Assembly (NCBI GenBank): GCA_023387985.1
Contig: JAEWHC010000006.1
Coordinates: 42,982-106,981, forward strand
Origin: Bacteroidota bacterium
GTDB lineage: Bacteria; Bacteroidota; Bacteroidia; Chitinophagales; Chitinophagaceae
Length of the DNA stretch: 64,000 bases
Direction: 5' to 3'
Each line of letters opens with the position of its first letter. Position 1 is the first letter of the stretch. Below the pieces are notes generated by a model. The model saw only the letters and a list, made by a program, of their open reading frames with translations. It did no database searches and was not told the DNA's origin. Below are positions 1 through 8,777 of this stretch, piece by piece. Position numbers and translations under genes: made by a program.

Positions 1-509
1 AACACCTTACAGCGCGTGACTGCATGTATCGCATTAACCGCGATATCCGTTTTTCCGCCGATAAAACGCCCTACAAAACCAACTTTGCGGTGTACATGAG
101 CCGCTATGGCAAAAAGGCCATGGATGCAGCCGGTTATTACCTGCACATTGAGCCAGGTAAATGCTTTATGGCCGGTGGATTATGGATGCCGCCTTCCCCC
201 CCGCTTCGCAAACTCCGCTCTGCCATTGATTTTGACTGGACAGCGCTTGATGAGATTCTGAAGGACAAAAATTTCTTCAAAACCTTTGGTGATTTCCAGC
301 GGGATGCAGAAACCATGCTGCAGCGGCCGCCAAAAGGATATAACGCTGATCATCCCGGCATTGCGTATTTGAAATTAAAAAGCTTCATCATGAAACGTCC
401 GGTTGAGGATGCCTATCTCCAGGGCATAAACGCAGCCGTTAAACTGGCAAAAGATTTCGCTCTGCTTAAGCCTTTGGTTTATTATCTTAACGAAAATATC
501 CGGGATTAG
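1..509 (+). CDS. DUF2461 family protein, 5' end cut by the window
   Basis: The reading frame is open from the first bases, before the first ATG at 24, and the upstream residues (LTARDCMYRI) fit the family, so the gene starts outside the window. Visible residues such as RFSADKTPYKTNF and the C-terminal YLNENIRD resemble the TIGR02453/DUF2461 family, whose members are usually about 220 residues; about 168 are present here. The function of the family is unknown. I see no signal peptide or membrane segment in the visible part. It stands alone: a repeat-rich gap of more than 500 bases follows it. Confidence 0.75.
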   Translation, partial: HLTARDCMYRINRDIRFSADKTPYKTNFAVYMSRYGKKAMDAAGYYLHIEPGKCFMAGGLWMPPSPPLRKLRSAIDFDWTALDEILKDKNFFKTFGDFQRDAETMLQRPPKGYNADHPGIAYLKLKSFIMKRPVEDAYLQGINAAVKLAKDFALLKPLVYYLNENIRD

Positions 510-515
510 GATACG

Positions 516-830
516 GTTGCCAGTGGGCAGTTGGTAGAAGTTGGCAGTGGCGAGTGGGCAGTCCCGATGGATCGGGAGCAGTCCCGAAGAATCGGGAGCA
601 AGGGAGCGAACGGGGAATTGAGTGAATTTCTCATGCCATTTGAACGCTCGAAAATGCATAAGTTACTTGAATGCCAGGGGAGGCGTTGGCCAGGCAATAT
701 CCGCGGAGCGATGATGCTTGAATTGCCTGTCCCTACCCTACTTCAGGGATTCGGGAACTTTTTTGTAACCTAATTTTGTCAAGAAAAAAAGTTAAGAGAA
801 AAAAATCTACCCTATTTCTAATCATTGCGC
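516..830 (+). repeat. Dispersed intergenic repeat, copy 1
   Basis: The stretch starts with a run of GGCAGT-type words, goes on with several CCCGAT/ATCGGG half palindromes (555-600), then the block GAGTGAATTTCTCATGCCATT, a GC-rich block (CCAGGGGAGGCGTTGGCC, 673-690) and an A-rich tail (780-830). The same blocks return in reverse orientation at 35950-36371, and the CCCGAT part also at 7180-7240 and 33785-33915. Short ORFs across it (for example 531-773) are read-through of the repeat and not genes. Confidence 0.8.
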
Positions 831-1076
831 AGGGTCTCCCTAGCCATTTTATCTTTTGAAACGACTTATTGCACCGAAGTATTGGAGCTCTCGCGCCAGT
901 CATGGCCATTACGGCCAGGTAATGGCTGACGCGTCGCGTTGCCGGAGGATAAACTCAAGCCCGGCCAGTCCCTGCCCAGCCCAAAAGGCTTGTGCTGGCC
1001 ACCCGACGGATCGGGACCACAACCAAACTCTCACCAAATTGTTGTTCTTTTGCGCTGAATTTCAAAAACCCCATTT
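831..1076. other. Intergenic, with a second dispersed repeat motif
   Basis: No gene is seen. At about 955-1015 there is a motif (CCTGCCCAGCCCAAAAGGC, then ACCCGACGGATCGGGAC) whose reverse complement is found again near 33965-34005. The motif is probably part of the same mobile or amplified intergenic repeat family. The last 40 bases lead into the PfkB kinase gene without a visible ribosome-binding site. Confidence 0.5.
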
Positions 1077-2000
1077 ATGTCGTTGATTGTAGTAGGCACC
1101 ATGGCTTACGATGCCCTCGAAACCCCTTTCAGTAAAGTAGAAAGGATTGTTGGGGGCAGCGCAACTTATGCCGCATATTCCGCCAGTTATTTTGTAAAAC
1201 CCATTTACCAGATCAGCATTATCGGAAACGACTTTGACGCTTCCATACTGGCTGACCTGCATGATCGCGGTGTGGTTACTGAAGGCGTGGAACACGTGGC
1301 GGACAAACCCAGTTTCTTTTGGAGCGGAAAGTACCACCTGGACATGAATACCCGCGATACGCTGATCACCGACCTGAATGTGCTGGCCGATTTCAACCCC
1401 CAGGTACCTCAAAGCTACCAGGGCGCGGATTATTTGCTGCTCGGAAACCTCATGCCCAAACTCCAGCGCCAGGTTATTGACCAATTGCAGGAACGCCCCA
1501 AACTGGTTATGCTGGATACCATGAATTTCTGGATGGAAACCGCCTGGGAAGACCTGATGGAAAACCTCGGGATGATCGATGTGTTGCTGGTAAACGACAG
1601 CGAAGCCCGGCAGCTGTCCAACGAATACAGCCTGGTAAAAGCCGCGTACAAGATTATGGAAATGGGTCCCCGTTTCCTGGTGATTAAAAAAGGGGAACAT
1701 GGCGCGTTGCTGTTTCATGAAGAAAAAGTATTTTATGCGCCTGCGCTTCCGCTTGAGGATGTTTTTGACCCAACCGGAGCTGGGGATACCTTTGCCGGCG
1801 GCTTTGCAGGATACCTGGCCAAAACCGGCGATATAAGTTTCGAGAACATGAAAACGGCGATTATTGTAGGCAGCGCCATGGCAAGTTTCGCCGTGGAAAA
1901 ATTTGGGCCGCAACGTTTATTGAATCTGCAGCGCTCTGAAATTGAAGACCGCTTCCACAAATTCGAACAGCTCGTGCAATTTGATGGAATCGTGGATTAA
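1077..2000 (+). CDS. PfkB-family carbohydrate/nucleoside kinase
   Basis: The 307-residue protein is a ribokinase-fold enzyme that transfers phosphate from ATP to a sugar or nucleoside hydroxyl in the cytoplasm. The N-terminal glycine pair (VGGSATYAA, about residues 25-33) is the substrate-side motif, and DPTGAGDTFAGGF near residues 230-242 is the PfkB signature 2 with the anion hole and the catalytic Asp (GAGD). Length is normal for the family. The substrate cannot be told from sequence. The ATG at 1077 is the first in frame and gives a proper N-terminal beta strand (SLIVVGTMAYD). No operon partner is seen; the gene is flanked by noncoding DNA on both sides. Confidence 0.9.
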   Translation: MSLIVVGTMAYDALETPFSKVERIVGGSATYAAYSASYFVKPIYQISIIGNDFDASILADLHDRGVVTEGVEHVADKPSFFWSGKYHLDMNTRDTLITDLNVLADFNPQVPQSYQGADYLLLGNLMPKLQRQVIDQLQERPKLVMLDTMNFWMETAWEDLMENLGMIDVLLVNDSEARQLSNEYSLVKAAYKIMEMGPRFLVIKKGEHGALLFHEEKVFYAPALPLEDVFDPTGAGDTFAGGFAGYLAKTGDISFENMKTAIIVGSAMASFAVEKFGPQRLLNLQRSEIEDRFHKFEQLVQFDGIVD

Positions 2001-2618
2001 GCGGGGCCAATCAACATGCTGCATTGCAGGCGATAGATATTGCTGTTTTAAAGGAGAAAACTTTACACGACCAAAGCGATATTAATCAATGGCATTATGC
2101 CTGGCCATCCTATTTATTTCATTACCGTTTATCGTCAAATTCCCGTCGTTCATTAAAATTCCTGAATTTACCGGCCGGGAGGGCTTGATTTTTACATTAA
2201 CAAATATTAGATTTGTATACACACCAGATTATTTACTTATCGTATTTAATTATTTTTTTAACGCCTCAAACACCATCCTTAAATACCCGCATTTCGATGT
2301 TATTGACAATTGATTTGAATCCGGCAAAGGTTCAATTTTAAAAATATTGCACTTGAATTGTTTAGTTCTATTCGCTGCCCCCGTTCCCGGGGGTAGCCAC
2401 TTTAAGCAATGGCCGGGCAAAATCAACTGCTGTTTTTGGCAAATTCTTTCCAGCAGGCAACAGGGTTCATGAACACGAAAAGCACCTTCGAAAAATATAC
2501 TTCAGCAACCAGATGGGATCTTGAATTTTTCCGCAAGGCTGCCACATTCTTTGAATTAAACCATGAGTTAATCCACAAATTAAATATTGCATCGCCCGCC
2601 ATAAATTTGTACCTCTTC
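2001..2618. other. AT-rich intergenic region, no supported gene
   Basis: A 74-codon ORF (2089-2313) and an N-terminal extension of the next ORF from 2409 exist, but neither has protein-like composition or recognisable motifs. A TAAATTTG motif (2602-2609), matching the Bacteroidota TAnnTTTG promoter element, lies just before the proposed start of the phosphoesterase gene and may be its promoter; a well-spaced -33 element is not seen. Confidence 0.5.
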
Positions 2619-3464
2619 ATGAATATCATTATGAAACTCACGCTGTATTTCATTTCCCTGGCTTTGGTCATTTCAGGTTGCTCGGTAAACAAGACAACAG
2701 GTTCTGCATTTCAGATCATCCAGATGACAGATACGCAATTTGGTTTTTATAGCAATGACCAAAGCTATCAACAGGAAACAGCAAATTATACCCGTGCAAT
2801 AAAAGCGGCCAATAAAATAAAACCGGATTTTGTGATCGTAACCGGAGACCTCGTAAATAAACCGTTCGACAAAGCGCAGATTGCCGAATACAAACGCATT
2901 TCTTCAATGCTTGAAAACATTCCCGTTCATCATGTGCCAGGCAATCATGACGTGGGTAATGAGCCAGACCGTATAGCTATTTTAAAATACCGGCAGGAGT
3001 TTGGAATGGATTATTACAGCATCCGGCACAAGACCCTTTACGCCATTGTACTCAACTCCCTATATCTCCATAAGCCTGGAAACATTCAGGCCCTGGCAGC
3101 CGCCCAGGAAAAATGGCTTGAAGAAGAATTGTCAAAAGCCCATGCGGCCGGTTATCAACATAAGATCATTTTCCTGCATCATCCACTTTTCCTGACTTCT
3201 GCGCATGAGGCCGATGGTTATTTTACCATACCCACAGCAACCCGAGAAAAGTACCTGCGCCTTTTTTCCGCTTTCAACATCTCGCATGTATTCGCGGGCC
3301 ATTACCATCAAAATGCATTTGGAAAATACGGCAACCTGGAGATGGTAACCAGCGGACCGGTAGGCAAGCCGCTTGGTGAAGGGTTTTCCGGTTACCGCGT
3401 AATCCGGTTTTCGGCTTCAGGCATTACACATGAATTTATACCTCTTGACCCGCCTGCAGAATAA
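2619..3464 (+). CDS. Calcineurin-like metallophosphoesterase, lipoprotein
   Basis: The protein starts with a short basic/hydrophobic leader and a lipobox (VISGC, Cys at residue 21 from this start), so it is probably a lipid-anchored periplasmic or surface enzyme. Metallophosphoesterase motifs follow in order: MTDTQFG (a DxQ form in place of the commoner DxH), VTGDLV, PGNHD, FLHHPLF and AGHYH; together they bind two metal ions for phosphoester hydrolysis. The DxQ form is known in CPPED1-like proteins. The open frame begins at 2409, but only a start at 2619 (or ATG 2631) puts the leader at the N terminus. The substrate is unknown. It is a single gene. Confidence 0.85.
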   Translation: MNIIMKLTLYFISLALVISGCSVNKTTGSAFQIIQMTDTQFGFYSNDQSYQQETANYTRAIKAANKIKPDFVIVTGDLVNKPFDKAQIAEYKRISSMLENIPVHHVPGNHDVGNEPDRIAILKYRQEFGMDYYSIRHKTLYAIVLNSLYLHKPGNIQALAAAQEKWLEEELSKAHAAGYQHKIIFLHHPLFLTSAHEADGYFTIPTATREKYLRLFSAFNISHVFAGHYHQNAFGKYGNLEMVTSGPVGKPLGEGFSGYRVIRFSASGITHEFIPLDPPAE

Positions 3465-3642
3465 TTGGCTGCATTCCCATCCTCCCTGCTGTATGCTTCA
3501 TCGTTATTCTTTATGCCCTTAAACGGGCTTATTGTTTTGAAGCGATGCCCGAATAAATTCATGAACTTCCTGAAGCCAGCTGTATTTGATTGGTATATTT
3601 TTTGGAAGTTGTCTTTCGATTGCGAATCCTAAAATTATTTCT

Positions 3643-4305
3643 ATGGCAAAAACAACGAAAGCCACAGCCTCCCAATCCACAAAAAAAACGGCAACAAAAT
3701 CAACAACAACTAAAGCGGCCGCTACCAAAAAAGTTTCTCCTGAAAAAGCAGCAGCAAAATCCACTGGAAAAGGCTCCGCTTTAACACCGGCTGACAAAAA
3801 AAATTCATCCCCGGCGGTTGCAGCGAAGAAAAAAACTGTACCGGCGAAAGTTGCTCCGAAAAAATCGGGAGTTGAAAATACAACGCCTTCAAAAGCGGCC
3901 AAGGCTCCGTTAAAGCCGGCACCAGCAAAAACGGCGACTAAGAGATCTTCATCTTCGGATGAAAACGGAAAGAAGAAAACCATCTCCGCTAAAGCAACAA
4001 CCAGGAAGCCTCTACCTGCCAGGCGAGCAGCCGGCAACACAAAAAAAGCCGGGGAAAAAACAGCAAAGGCTGAAAAAACCACCCGGAGAACTGCTAAAGC
4101 AACCACTTCACCGGCTACTGAAAATGCGATCCCGCAGCAGGATACTGCTTTGACGGCGGGTCGGCTTCAAAATACGGAAGGCCATGCACCCATTCCCCAT
4201 GACCTCCTGGAAACGCATGCCGATCCTTTACCCAATTCCGGCGGCCTGCCTCAGGGTAAAATGTCGAATAAACCCATTGGCAAAAAGAATACGATGGTTA
4301 AATGA
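3643..4305 (+). CDS. Lysine/alanine-rich histone H1-like protein
   Basis: The product (220 residues) is made almost only of Lys, Ala, Thr, Ser and Pro, with repeated AAK/KKT/PAK words, much like the C-terminal tails of histone H1 and of bacterial H1-like proteins (Hc1, AlgP type). It is expected to be disordered, strongly basic and to bind DNA or RNA; this is inference from composition. The last 50 residues are less basic (TGG/DPLPNSGGLPQGKMSN) and may be a separate short segment. The frame is open from 3586, but ATG 3643 (MAKTTKATA) begins the basic region directly. Low-complexity genes of this type vary in length between related strains. Confidence 0.7.
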   Translation: MAKTTKATASQSTKKTATKSTTTKAAATKKVSPEKAAAKSTGKGSALTPADKKNSSPAVAAKKKTVPAKVAPKKSGVENTTPSKAAKAPLKPAPAKTATKRSSSSDENGKKKTISAKATTRKPLPARRAAGNTKKAGEKTAKAEKTTRRTAKATTSPATENAIPQQDTALTAGRLQNTEGHAPIPHDLLETHADPLPNSGGLPQGKMSNKPIGKKNTMVK

Positions 4306-4705
4306 TGCCTTGCGGGTTTCCATCCTGCTGCTCGCGGGGCGCATATACCGAAGGGAGTGCCATGCGCATGAAGAAAACATCTTGGACTCAGACATGTGCA
4401 TGACAGGCTGATACCACATAACCCTGGCCAAATAAAGCGAGTTGTTGGGAAGCATGAAGAACATCAGGCCTCACTACATTTTACCCCTCCGGTTACCGCG
4501 GCGGTCATCCTATCCAGGTTCTGGCCGTTTAGCCCGCGGGCAAATACATGCCCTTCCATAAAAATTTGACGGTCCCATTTTCTCCGCGGGCTCCTTCACC
4601 TGGCTGATTAAAACAAAAAATATAAATAACCAGGTAAGTTCCTTAAACCACTCCATTTGAATTAATTTTATTCCCCTTAATGGGCGGGTTGTCGCCCCTG
4701 ATCTC
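4306..4705. other. Intergenic, nothing recognised
   Basis: No ORF with protein-like features. A short GC-rich inverted repeat (GGCGGGTTGTCGCCC, 4682-4696) lies just before the start of the DUF5916 gene; it could be a leader hairpin, but I see no T-run after it and no known riboswitch core. Confidence 0.4.
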
Positions 4706-7144
4706 ATGAAATACCGGATCTTACCGTTCATCTTTCTATTTTACTTTGCTATAGATGCGGCCGCGCAGGTTGCGCCACCGCCCAGGGAGGCAGAGGCCGT
4801 TCGCTATGAAGCGGCCAAAATCCATATTGATGGAGAACTTGATGAGGAGGCATGGAAGAACGCCACTGTGCTGGATAATTTTATTGAACACAAACCGCGT
4901 TTCGGCATGCCTGAAAACCCGGCCAATAAAACGCTTGTATATATTCTTTATGATGATGAGGCGCTGTATGTGGGCGGTTATTGCCATTTTACCCGGGACA
5001 GTATTACCGCTGAGCTGGTTGGCCGGGACCATGGAGGAAATAATGACCACATCGGTATCTTCCTCGATACGTATAACGATAAGATCAACGGTGTGGGTTT
5101 TATCGTCACTCCGCTTGGCGAACAATTTGATGCCCGCTATTCTGCTGACGAAAATGGTACCGATGAAGATGCCTCCTGGAATGCAGTCTGGACAAGTGAA
5201 TCGAAAATACATGCCGGTGGCTGGAGCTTCGAAATGCGTATTCCTTATTCCGCCATTCGCTTCAGTCCCAAAAACAGCACCTGGGGAATTAATGTGATGC
5301 GCCGTAACCTGAAAAGCGGGCAGGAACTGTTCTGGAATCCGGTCAATAATGAAATCAGCGGATTTGTAAACCAATGGGGACTGATCCATGGTCTCCGCGA
5401 TATCAAACCTCCTTTGAGGCTTTCGCTCTCGCCTTATTTTTCTGCTTATCTCAATCATTTTCCTTATCATATTGATGGCCTGAGCAATTACAGCACCTCG
5501 ATCAATGGCGGTGCCGACCTTAAACTGGGCATCAGCCAGAATTTCACCCTCGACATGACGCTCATTCCCGATTTCGGTCAGGTGCCAAGCGACCGGCTGA
5601 TCCTGAACCTCTCCCCTTTTGAGGTGGAATACGATGAAAGAAGGCCATTTTTTATTGAAGGAACAGATTTGTTTGGTAAGGGCGATTTGTTTTACAGCCG
5701 CCGCGTGGGCGATGAACCCATCAATAAAGACGAGATCGGAGATCAGCTTTCTGAGCATGAACAAATTATCGAAAGCCCGACACAGAGCAAACTGACCAAT
5801 GCCATTAAATTTTCCGGACGCACCAGCCGGGGAACAGGACTTGGATTTTTTAATGCGATTACGCGCCCCATGTATGCGAAGGTACAGGACAGCATTACCG
5901 GTGAGATCCGTGAACTGGAAACCGGGCCGCTGTCCAACTTTAATATTGTTGTTGTGGATCAAAGCCTCAAAAACAACTCATCGGTTTCTTTCATAAATAC
6001 GAATACGTTAAGAAATGGAGCTCATCCTGACGCCAATGTAAACGCGGCCATTTACAATATCCGCCTTTTAAAAAACCGATACAGTTTGTACGGAGAGCAT
6101 TCCCTCAGCAGTGTTTTAAGGAACAGCACTACATCCAATGGATACAGCCACTCCCTGGGATTTGGAAAAGTGGGTGGGAAATTTACGTTTGAAATTCAAC
6201 AACAGCTTGCAGATACCCGCTATGATAAAAATGATCTTGGCATTATGGAATTCAATAATTACCTCGACCACTCTATGCGATTTGGATATAAAATATTGAA
6301 GCCAAGAAGTTTTTACAATAGCCTTTACTTTGAATTTGATTCAGACCTCAGCCACCGGTTCAGCGATAAATATTTACGTGAAATTGAATTTACGATTGAG
6401 GCCGATGTGGTTTTCAAAAACCTGTGGAGCATGTACAGCAGTGTGGAATATTCTCCGCAAAACAATGATTTCTATGAACCCCGCGTTGAGGATAAAATAT
6501 TCAAGCGCGGTAAACGGATGGAATTCGGAATTTATGTGGATGGAAATAATGCAAAAAAATATGTTCCGGAATTTTCTTTTACGCAATCAAACAGAGAAGT
6601 GTTCAACGGGCGCAGTTTTCATTTCGGTTTTGAACAACGCTACAAATTCAACCAGAAACTCGCGGCGGGTACGGATTTCCGCATCAATACCAGCAAAAAC
6701 GAGGCAGGGTTCGCAAGGGTTTTAAATAATGACCACATTATTTTCAGCCGGCGTGACCGTTTTACCACAGAAAATTCGCTGGAATTAAAATACAATTTCA
6801 GCAAGCGTATGGGCATGGATATTGGTTTGAGACATTACTGGAGCCAGGTAAAACCCAAACAATATTATTTATTGCAGGATGATGGCCATCTCAACCCGAA
6901 TACTTCCTACAATGAAAACCATAACATTAATTTGAATCTTTTTAATGTGGATTGGGTTGCCTTCTGGGAATTCAGGCCAGGGAGTTTTTTAAACGTGGTC
7001 TGGAAAAATTCCATCAGTGACCGCAATCAAAATACCCGTTTTTCTTATTTCAAAAATCTGGACCATACCCTCAGTAGTGATCAGAATAATAATTTCTCAA
7101 TTAAATTGCTTTATTACCTCGATTACCAGGATCTTGTCAGGTAA
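4706..7144 (+). CDS. DUF5916 outer-membrane protein with CBM9-like domain
   Basis: The 812-residue protein has a signal peptide (about 1-21, ending AAAQ), a carbohydrate-binding-family-9-like domain (about 35-230; IDGELDEEAW and the DEALYVGGYC strand are typical), and a long C-terminal part rich in alternating aromatic strands, compatible with a beta-barrel (DUF5916). Members of this family are common in Bacteroidota and are thought to sit in the outer membrane; their role is not known to me with certainty, although the CBM9-like domain suggests contact with glycans. Near residue 300, ERRPFFIEG is a conserved family motif. It is monocistronic and follows a 400-base gap. Confidence 0.85.
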   Translation: MKYRILPFIFLFYFAIDAAAQVAPPPREAEAVRYEAAKIHIDGELDEEAWKNATVLDNFIEHKPRFGMPENPANKTLVYILYDDEALYVGGYCHFTRDSITAELVGRDHGGNNDHIGIFLDTYNDKINGVGFIVTPLGEQFDARYSADENGTDEDASWNAVWTSESKIHAGGWSFEMRIPYSAIRFSPKNSTWGINVMRRNLKSGQELFWNPVNNEISGFVNQWGLIHGLRDIKPPLRLSLSPYFSAYLNHFPYHIDGLSNYSTSINGGADLKLGISQNFTLDMTLIPDFGQVPSDRLILNLSPFEVEYDERRPFFIEGTDLFGKGDLFYSRRVGDEPINKDEIGDQLSEHEQIIESPTQSKLTNAIKFSGRTSRGTGLGFFNAITRPMYAKVQDSITGEIRELETGPLSNFNIVVVDQSLKNNSSVSFINTNTLRNGAHPDANVNAAIYNIRLLKNRYSLYGEHSLSSVLRNSTTSNGYSHSLGFGKVGGKFTFEIQQQLADTRYDKNDLGIMEFNNYLDHSMRFGYKILKPRSFYNSLYFEFDSDLSHRFSDKYLREIEFTIEADVVFKNLWSMYSSVEYSPQNNDFYEPRVEDKIFKRGKRMEFGIYVDGNNAKKYVPEFSFTQSNREVFNGRSFHFGFEQRYKFNQKLAAGTDFRINTSKNEAGFARVLNNDHIIFSRRDRFTTENSLELKYNFSKRMGMDIGLRHYWSQVKPKQYYLLQDDGHLNPNTSYNENHNINLNLFNVDWVAFWEFRPGSFLNVVWKNSISDRNQNTRFSYFKNLDHTLSSDQNNNFSIKLLYYLDYQDLVR

Positions 7145-7607
7145 TCAGTTTGCAGTTTTCCTCTGTGAAACTCCAAAGGTCAGTTTGCAGTCCCGATCCT
7201 TCGAGAGCAGTCCCGAAAGATCGGGAGCAAGGGAGAGAACTGGAAATTGGAAAGCCGCGGGCATGATTGTATAGTTAAATGTGAAACTCCTTCAAACTCT
7301 GTGCGACCCTGTGGCCAATTGGCCCGGTTGCCAGTGGCCAGTTACCAGCTGCCAGTGATGTCCCACGCCAAAAGAACCTGCAACCCGTAACAACATGCAA
7401 CCAATTCAGTAGGCAGTAGCCAGTCGCAGTGGGCAGTAAAGTTCAATCAAAACAATGGAAACCATACAAATTTTCCGGCCGGCTATACAATACTCCTTTA
7501 AAATCCCTACCCATCAATGGAAATTAGTGTCGAGATTGTCAATATATGTGAAAACCCAATAGATAAAACCCGGTTACAATCTTTTATCAACCTAATTAAT
7601 TGCCATC
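7145..7607. repeat. Repeat-rich intergenic region
   Basis: No gene is supported. Bases 7180-7240 hold the CCCGAT/ATCGGG half-palindrome block of the dispersed repeat, and 7320-7440 hold GCCAGTGGCCAGTTACC- and GGCAGTAGCCAGT-like words also seen at 516-560 and 33895-33950. ORFs crossing this stretch have no protein character. Confidence 0.65.
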
Positions 7608-8705
7608 ATGCAACTGCAATCAAATGCTGCGCCACATTTTGCAAAGCGCATTGTCGACAAGCAGCACTTCAACAACCTCAGGCAACGGGTAGTGGAGCGG
7701 GTAAAAACTTTGCCAGAACAAAGGCTAAGCCAAATCACAACCAAAGCCATTATCCTGCCACTCATTTATTTTGGCGTTTATATATTGGCATTGCAAGTTG
7801 AAAATTACAAGCAGTTCATTATTTGTTATGGCATTATGGGCCTGATGGTTGTCGTTTTGTTTGTTAACCTCATCCATGAAGCGTGTCACAAAAATTTATT
7901 CCGGGGCAAATTCCTGAACAATCTCTACGTTTTCCTTTTTGATCTTCTGGGTGCCAACAGTTATATGTGGCAAAAGCGGCATGTAAAACTCCACCACAAT
8001 TTTACGAACGTCATCGGTTGGGATAGCGATATTGAAAAAAGCAAATTCCTTAAGGTGCACCCATCAGATAAAACAAAGCGGTTCAATTTGCAAACCTTGA
8101 TGTTTTTGGTTTACCCATTTTTTATTTTTAACTGGTTCATGTTCCGCGACTTCAGGGATTATTTTAATAAAAAAAGCATTGCCCGGAAACTTGGTCCCGT
8201 CCCTGCCCTGGAGTATTTTAAGTTATTTCTGTTCAAGGGAGCATTTGTTCTTTACATGGTGGTCCTTCCTGCATACGTCACCGGCTTTCCTTTAGCAAAA
8301 ACTTTATTGGCAACTTTTGTTATGCTTCTTGCAGCCGGCGCTTTTGCTTTGGTCGTTTTGCTACCCCCTCATGTAAACACCGGTAATCAATTTCCCGAAA
8401 CGGATGAAAATATGCAATTATCGCAAAGTTGGCTTTTACACCAATTGAATACGACAAATGATGTGCGTGAATCAAATTGGTTTACGAAGTTTGTAATGGC
8501 CAATTTTAATTTCCACCTGGCTCACCATTTATTTCCGAATATCAGTTATGTTTATGCTGCCGAAGTCACCGAAGAAATAAAACATTATTGTGCCGAAAAC
8601 AATTTACCTTATAATTGCTTTCCAATAAAAATGACATTTATAAACCATTATAAACTGATCAGGAGAAACGGCGGCGCCATGGATATTTTGGAAGAGAATA
8701 TGTAA
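7608..8705 (+). CDS. Membrane fatty acid desaturase
   Basis: The 365-residue integral membrane protein has the three histidine boxes of acyl-lipid/front-end type desaturases: HEACH (about residue 88), HVKLHH (about 125) and HLAHH (about 305). They bind the di-iron centre which inserts a double bond into a fatty acyl chain with O2 and an electron donor. Hydrophobic segments occur around residues 45-90 and 205-255 as expected. The last box is HxxHH and not QxxHH, and no cytochrome b5 domain is fused. The desaturation position cannot be told. ATG 7608 is the first in frame. No partner gene is close. Confidence 0.88.
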   Translation: MQLQSNAAPHFAKRIVDKQHFNNLRQRVVERVKTLPEQRLSQITTKAIILPLIYFGVYILALQVENYKQFIICYGIMGLMVVVLFVNLIHEACHKNLFRGKFLNNLYVFLFDLLGANSYMWQKRHVKLHHNFTNVIGWDSDIEKSKFLKVHPSDKTKRFNLQTLMFLVYPFFIFNWFMFRDFRDYFNKKSIARKLGPVPALEYFKLFLFKGAFVLYMVVLPAYVTGFPLAKTLLATFVMLLAAGAFALVVLLPPHVNTGNQFPETDENMQLSQSWLLHQLNTTNDVRESNWFTKFVMANFNFHLAHHLFPNISYVYAAEVTEEIKHYCAENNLPYNCFPIKMTFINHYKLIRRNGGAMDILEENM

Positions 8706-8777
8706 GAGGAAGGGTAAGACAAGGTTGAGGTTGAGGGGTGATACAAAATGAACTAAAGAATCAACAGATTTAAATAA

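Noticed and set aside
1077..1913. 283-codon minus-strand ORF (1062-1913)
   Set aside because: It is the antisense shadow of the PfkB kinase gene, which has clear family motifs.
2089..2313. 74-codon hydrophobic ORF
   Set aside because: AT-rich noncoding DNA often yields Phe/Ile-rich frames; no start signal, no neighbours, no motif.
4736..5962. 408-codon minus-strand ORF
   Set aside because: Antisense shadow of the DUF5916 gene; no known motif.
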